From Rhodobacter sp. (GTDB taxonomy: Bacteria; Pseudomonadota; Alphaproteobacteria; Rhodobacterales; Rhodobacteraceae): a stretch of DNA of 64,000 nucleotides. The stretch is taken from assembly GCA_016704435.1 (NCBI GenBank), contig JADJAB010000001.1, positions 248,001 to 312,000 on the forward strand, given 5' to 3'. Each line of letters opens with the position of its first letter. Positions within the stretch are counted from its first letter, which is position 1. The position numbers were made by a program, and so were the translations under genes. The notes below the pieces were generated by a model. That model had not been told where the DNA came from. It was given only the letters and a program-made list of their open reading frames with translations, and searched no databases. Below are positions 63,014 to 64,000 of the stretch, piece after piece.

Positions 63014-64000
63014 TCAATCCAGCCGATGGCCCTCGGCCACAAGGTCGCTGGCAACCTGGGTGATGCTTTCGCGCAGGGTATCGACCAGAATGTCGATCTC
63101 GCTGGTCCGGAGCGTCAACGGCGGCGACAGGACGTTGAGATGGGCGATCGGCCGCACCAGCACGCCACGCGCCTGGCAGGCATCGGCAATGCGCTTGCCG
63201 ACCCCGACTTCGGGCGGCAGCAGCGTCTTGGTTTCCTTGTTTCCGACGTTCTCGACGCAAAGCATGAAGTGGCTGCCGCGCACGTCGCCGACCAGCGGCA
63301 GATCCTGCAGCGTTGCCAGTTTTTGCTCGAAATAGGGCCCGGTGCGGCGGACGTGGCCGCAGATATCCTCGCGCTCCATGATCTCGATGTTCTTCAGCCC
63401 GGCCGCGCAGCAGACCGGATGGCCGGAATAGGTGTAGCCATGGGTGAACATCGCGCCCTCGGCCTGCGGCACGCTGATCACATCATAGATATCGTCCGAC
63501 AGGATGGTCGCCCCAAGCGGCGCATAGGCCGAGGTGAGGCCCTTGGCGCTGGTGATCATGTCCGGCACCATGCCGAACACGCTTTCCGAGGCGAAGAAAT
63601 GCCCCAGCCGCCCGAAGGCCGTCACCACCTCGTCGGCCACATAAAGGATTTCGTTCTGCCGGCAGATCTCGGCGAAACGCTTGTGATAGCCGACGGGCGG
63701 CACGATCACCCCCCCCGCACCCATGATCGGCTCGGCAAAGAATACGGCGACGTTCTCGGCGCCGAGCTCCTCGATCTTGGCGGTGAATTCATCGGCCAGA
63801 ACGTCAAGGAACTGCGCGTCGGTCAGACCCTTTGGCTTGCGGTAGCAGTTGGGCGATGAAATCCGGTGGATGAGATCGCCGCCCACCAGATCGAAGCCGA
63901 TGTGATCGAAGGCGATGCCGGTCATCGACATCGTAAGATAGCTGCTGCCGTGATAGCCGTCGTTGCGCGTGATGATCTTCTTCTTCGTCGGCTTGCCCAG
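63014..64000 (-). CDS. Class III PLP aminotransferase (partial, 5' end outside window)
   Basis: The visible 328 residues begin LGKPTKKKIITRNDGYHGSS and run to the stop at 63014. Seen: the cofactor-aspartate motif ILYVADEVVTAFGRLGHFFA, the PLP lysine in MITSAKGLTSAYAPLGATIL, and FTHGYTYSGHPVCCAAGLKN. This is the omega-amino acid/putrescine-pyruvate type of class III enzyme, which moves a terminal amino group to pyruvate or another keto acid. The substrate cannot be decided from this part. The next gene on this strand is the LuxR regulator, 103 bases downstream. Confidence 0.88.
   Translation of the reverse strand: MGKPTKKKIITRNDGYHGSSYLTMSMTGIAFDHIGFDLVGGDLIHRISSPNCYRKPKGLTDAQFLDVLADEFTAKIEELGAENVAVFFAEPIMGAGGVIVPPVGYHKRFAEICRQNEILYVADEVVTAFGRLGHFFASESVFGMVPDMITSAKGLTSAYAPLGATILSDDIYDVISVPQAEGAMFTHGYTYSGHPVCCAAGLKNIEIMEREDICGHVRRTGPYFEQKLATLQDLPLVGDVRGSHFMLCVENVGNKETKTLLPPEVGVGKRIADACQARGVLVRPIAHLNVLSPPLTLRTSEIDILVDTLRESITQVASDLVAEGHRLD

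Overview
The window looks like a chromosomal segment of a high-GC alphaproteobacterium, most likely of the Rhodobacterales (Paracoccaceae). The clearest evidence is a pair of gene-transfer-agent head-spike genes of the Rhodobacter capsulatus type. A DUF2478 gene beside a MoeA-like end, many alphaproteobacterial-type ABC importers and high-GC codon use agree with this. The taxon is inferred, because no rRNA or marker gene is present. At least 14 genes are broken by what look like one-base changes, often in homopolymer runs, so the sequence probably comes from a draft or metagenome assembly with uncorrected indels. Most of these are annotated as interrupted CDSs rather than true pseudogenes.

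Layout. 1-760: tail of a MoeA-like gene and a DUF2478 gene (molybdenum context). 799-10116: a minus-strand run of seven genes that all overlap by 4-8 bases: class I HMG-CoA reductase, UbiA prenyltransferase, a rifampin-phosphotransferase-like ATP-dependent dikinase, a BtaA-like DUF3419 protein, a phytol/dolichol-kinase-like membrane protein, a GNAT-like protein and an AMP-forming acyl ligase. This reads as an uncharacterised isoprenoid-lipid pathway and is the best candidate for something new. 10681-24300: an exopolysaccharide/capsule locus (BY-kinase, two glycosyltransferases, Wzy, Wzx, GDP-fucose synthase, four methyltransferases). The gene-transfer-agent head-spike base and fibre genes sit inside it, and it ends in a decayed duplicate of its own methyltransferase/fcl junction.

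24763-30320: a damaged SulP-STAS-cNMP transporter, a flavoprotein whose two halves are in swapped order, and a class III nucleotidyl cyclase with TPR-like repeats. This may be a cyclic-nucleotide module. 30630-37307: a proline-type (M24) peptidase and a complete family-5 peptide ABC importer. 37377-43769: an NCS1 permease with a coupled mini membrane protein, a dimethylglycine/sarcosine-dehydrogenase-like enzyme, an aldehyde dehydrogenase and a divergent XRE-cupin regulator; together they suggest uptake and oxidation of a small methylated amine or amino compound.

43844-50895: a second family-5 importer with an RpiR-type regulator and a divergent C45 autoproteolytic amidohydrolase. 51201-55120: a family-1 solute ABC importer with several frameshifts. 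55539-58599: an exported caspase-like protein with ten 48-residue repeats. 59119-64000: XdhC, aspartate ammonia-lyase, a LuxR-type regulator and the end of a class III aminotransferase. Small insertion-sequence and gene remnants are scattered between these blocks. No tRNA, rRNA or CRISPR array was found.
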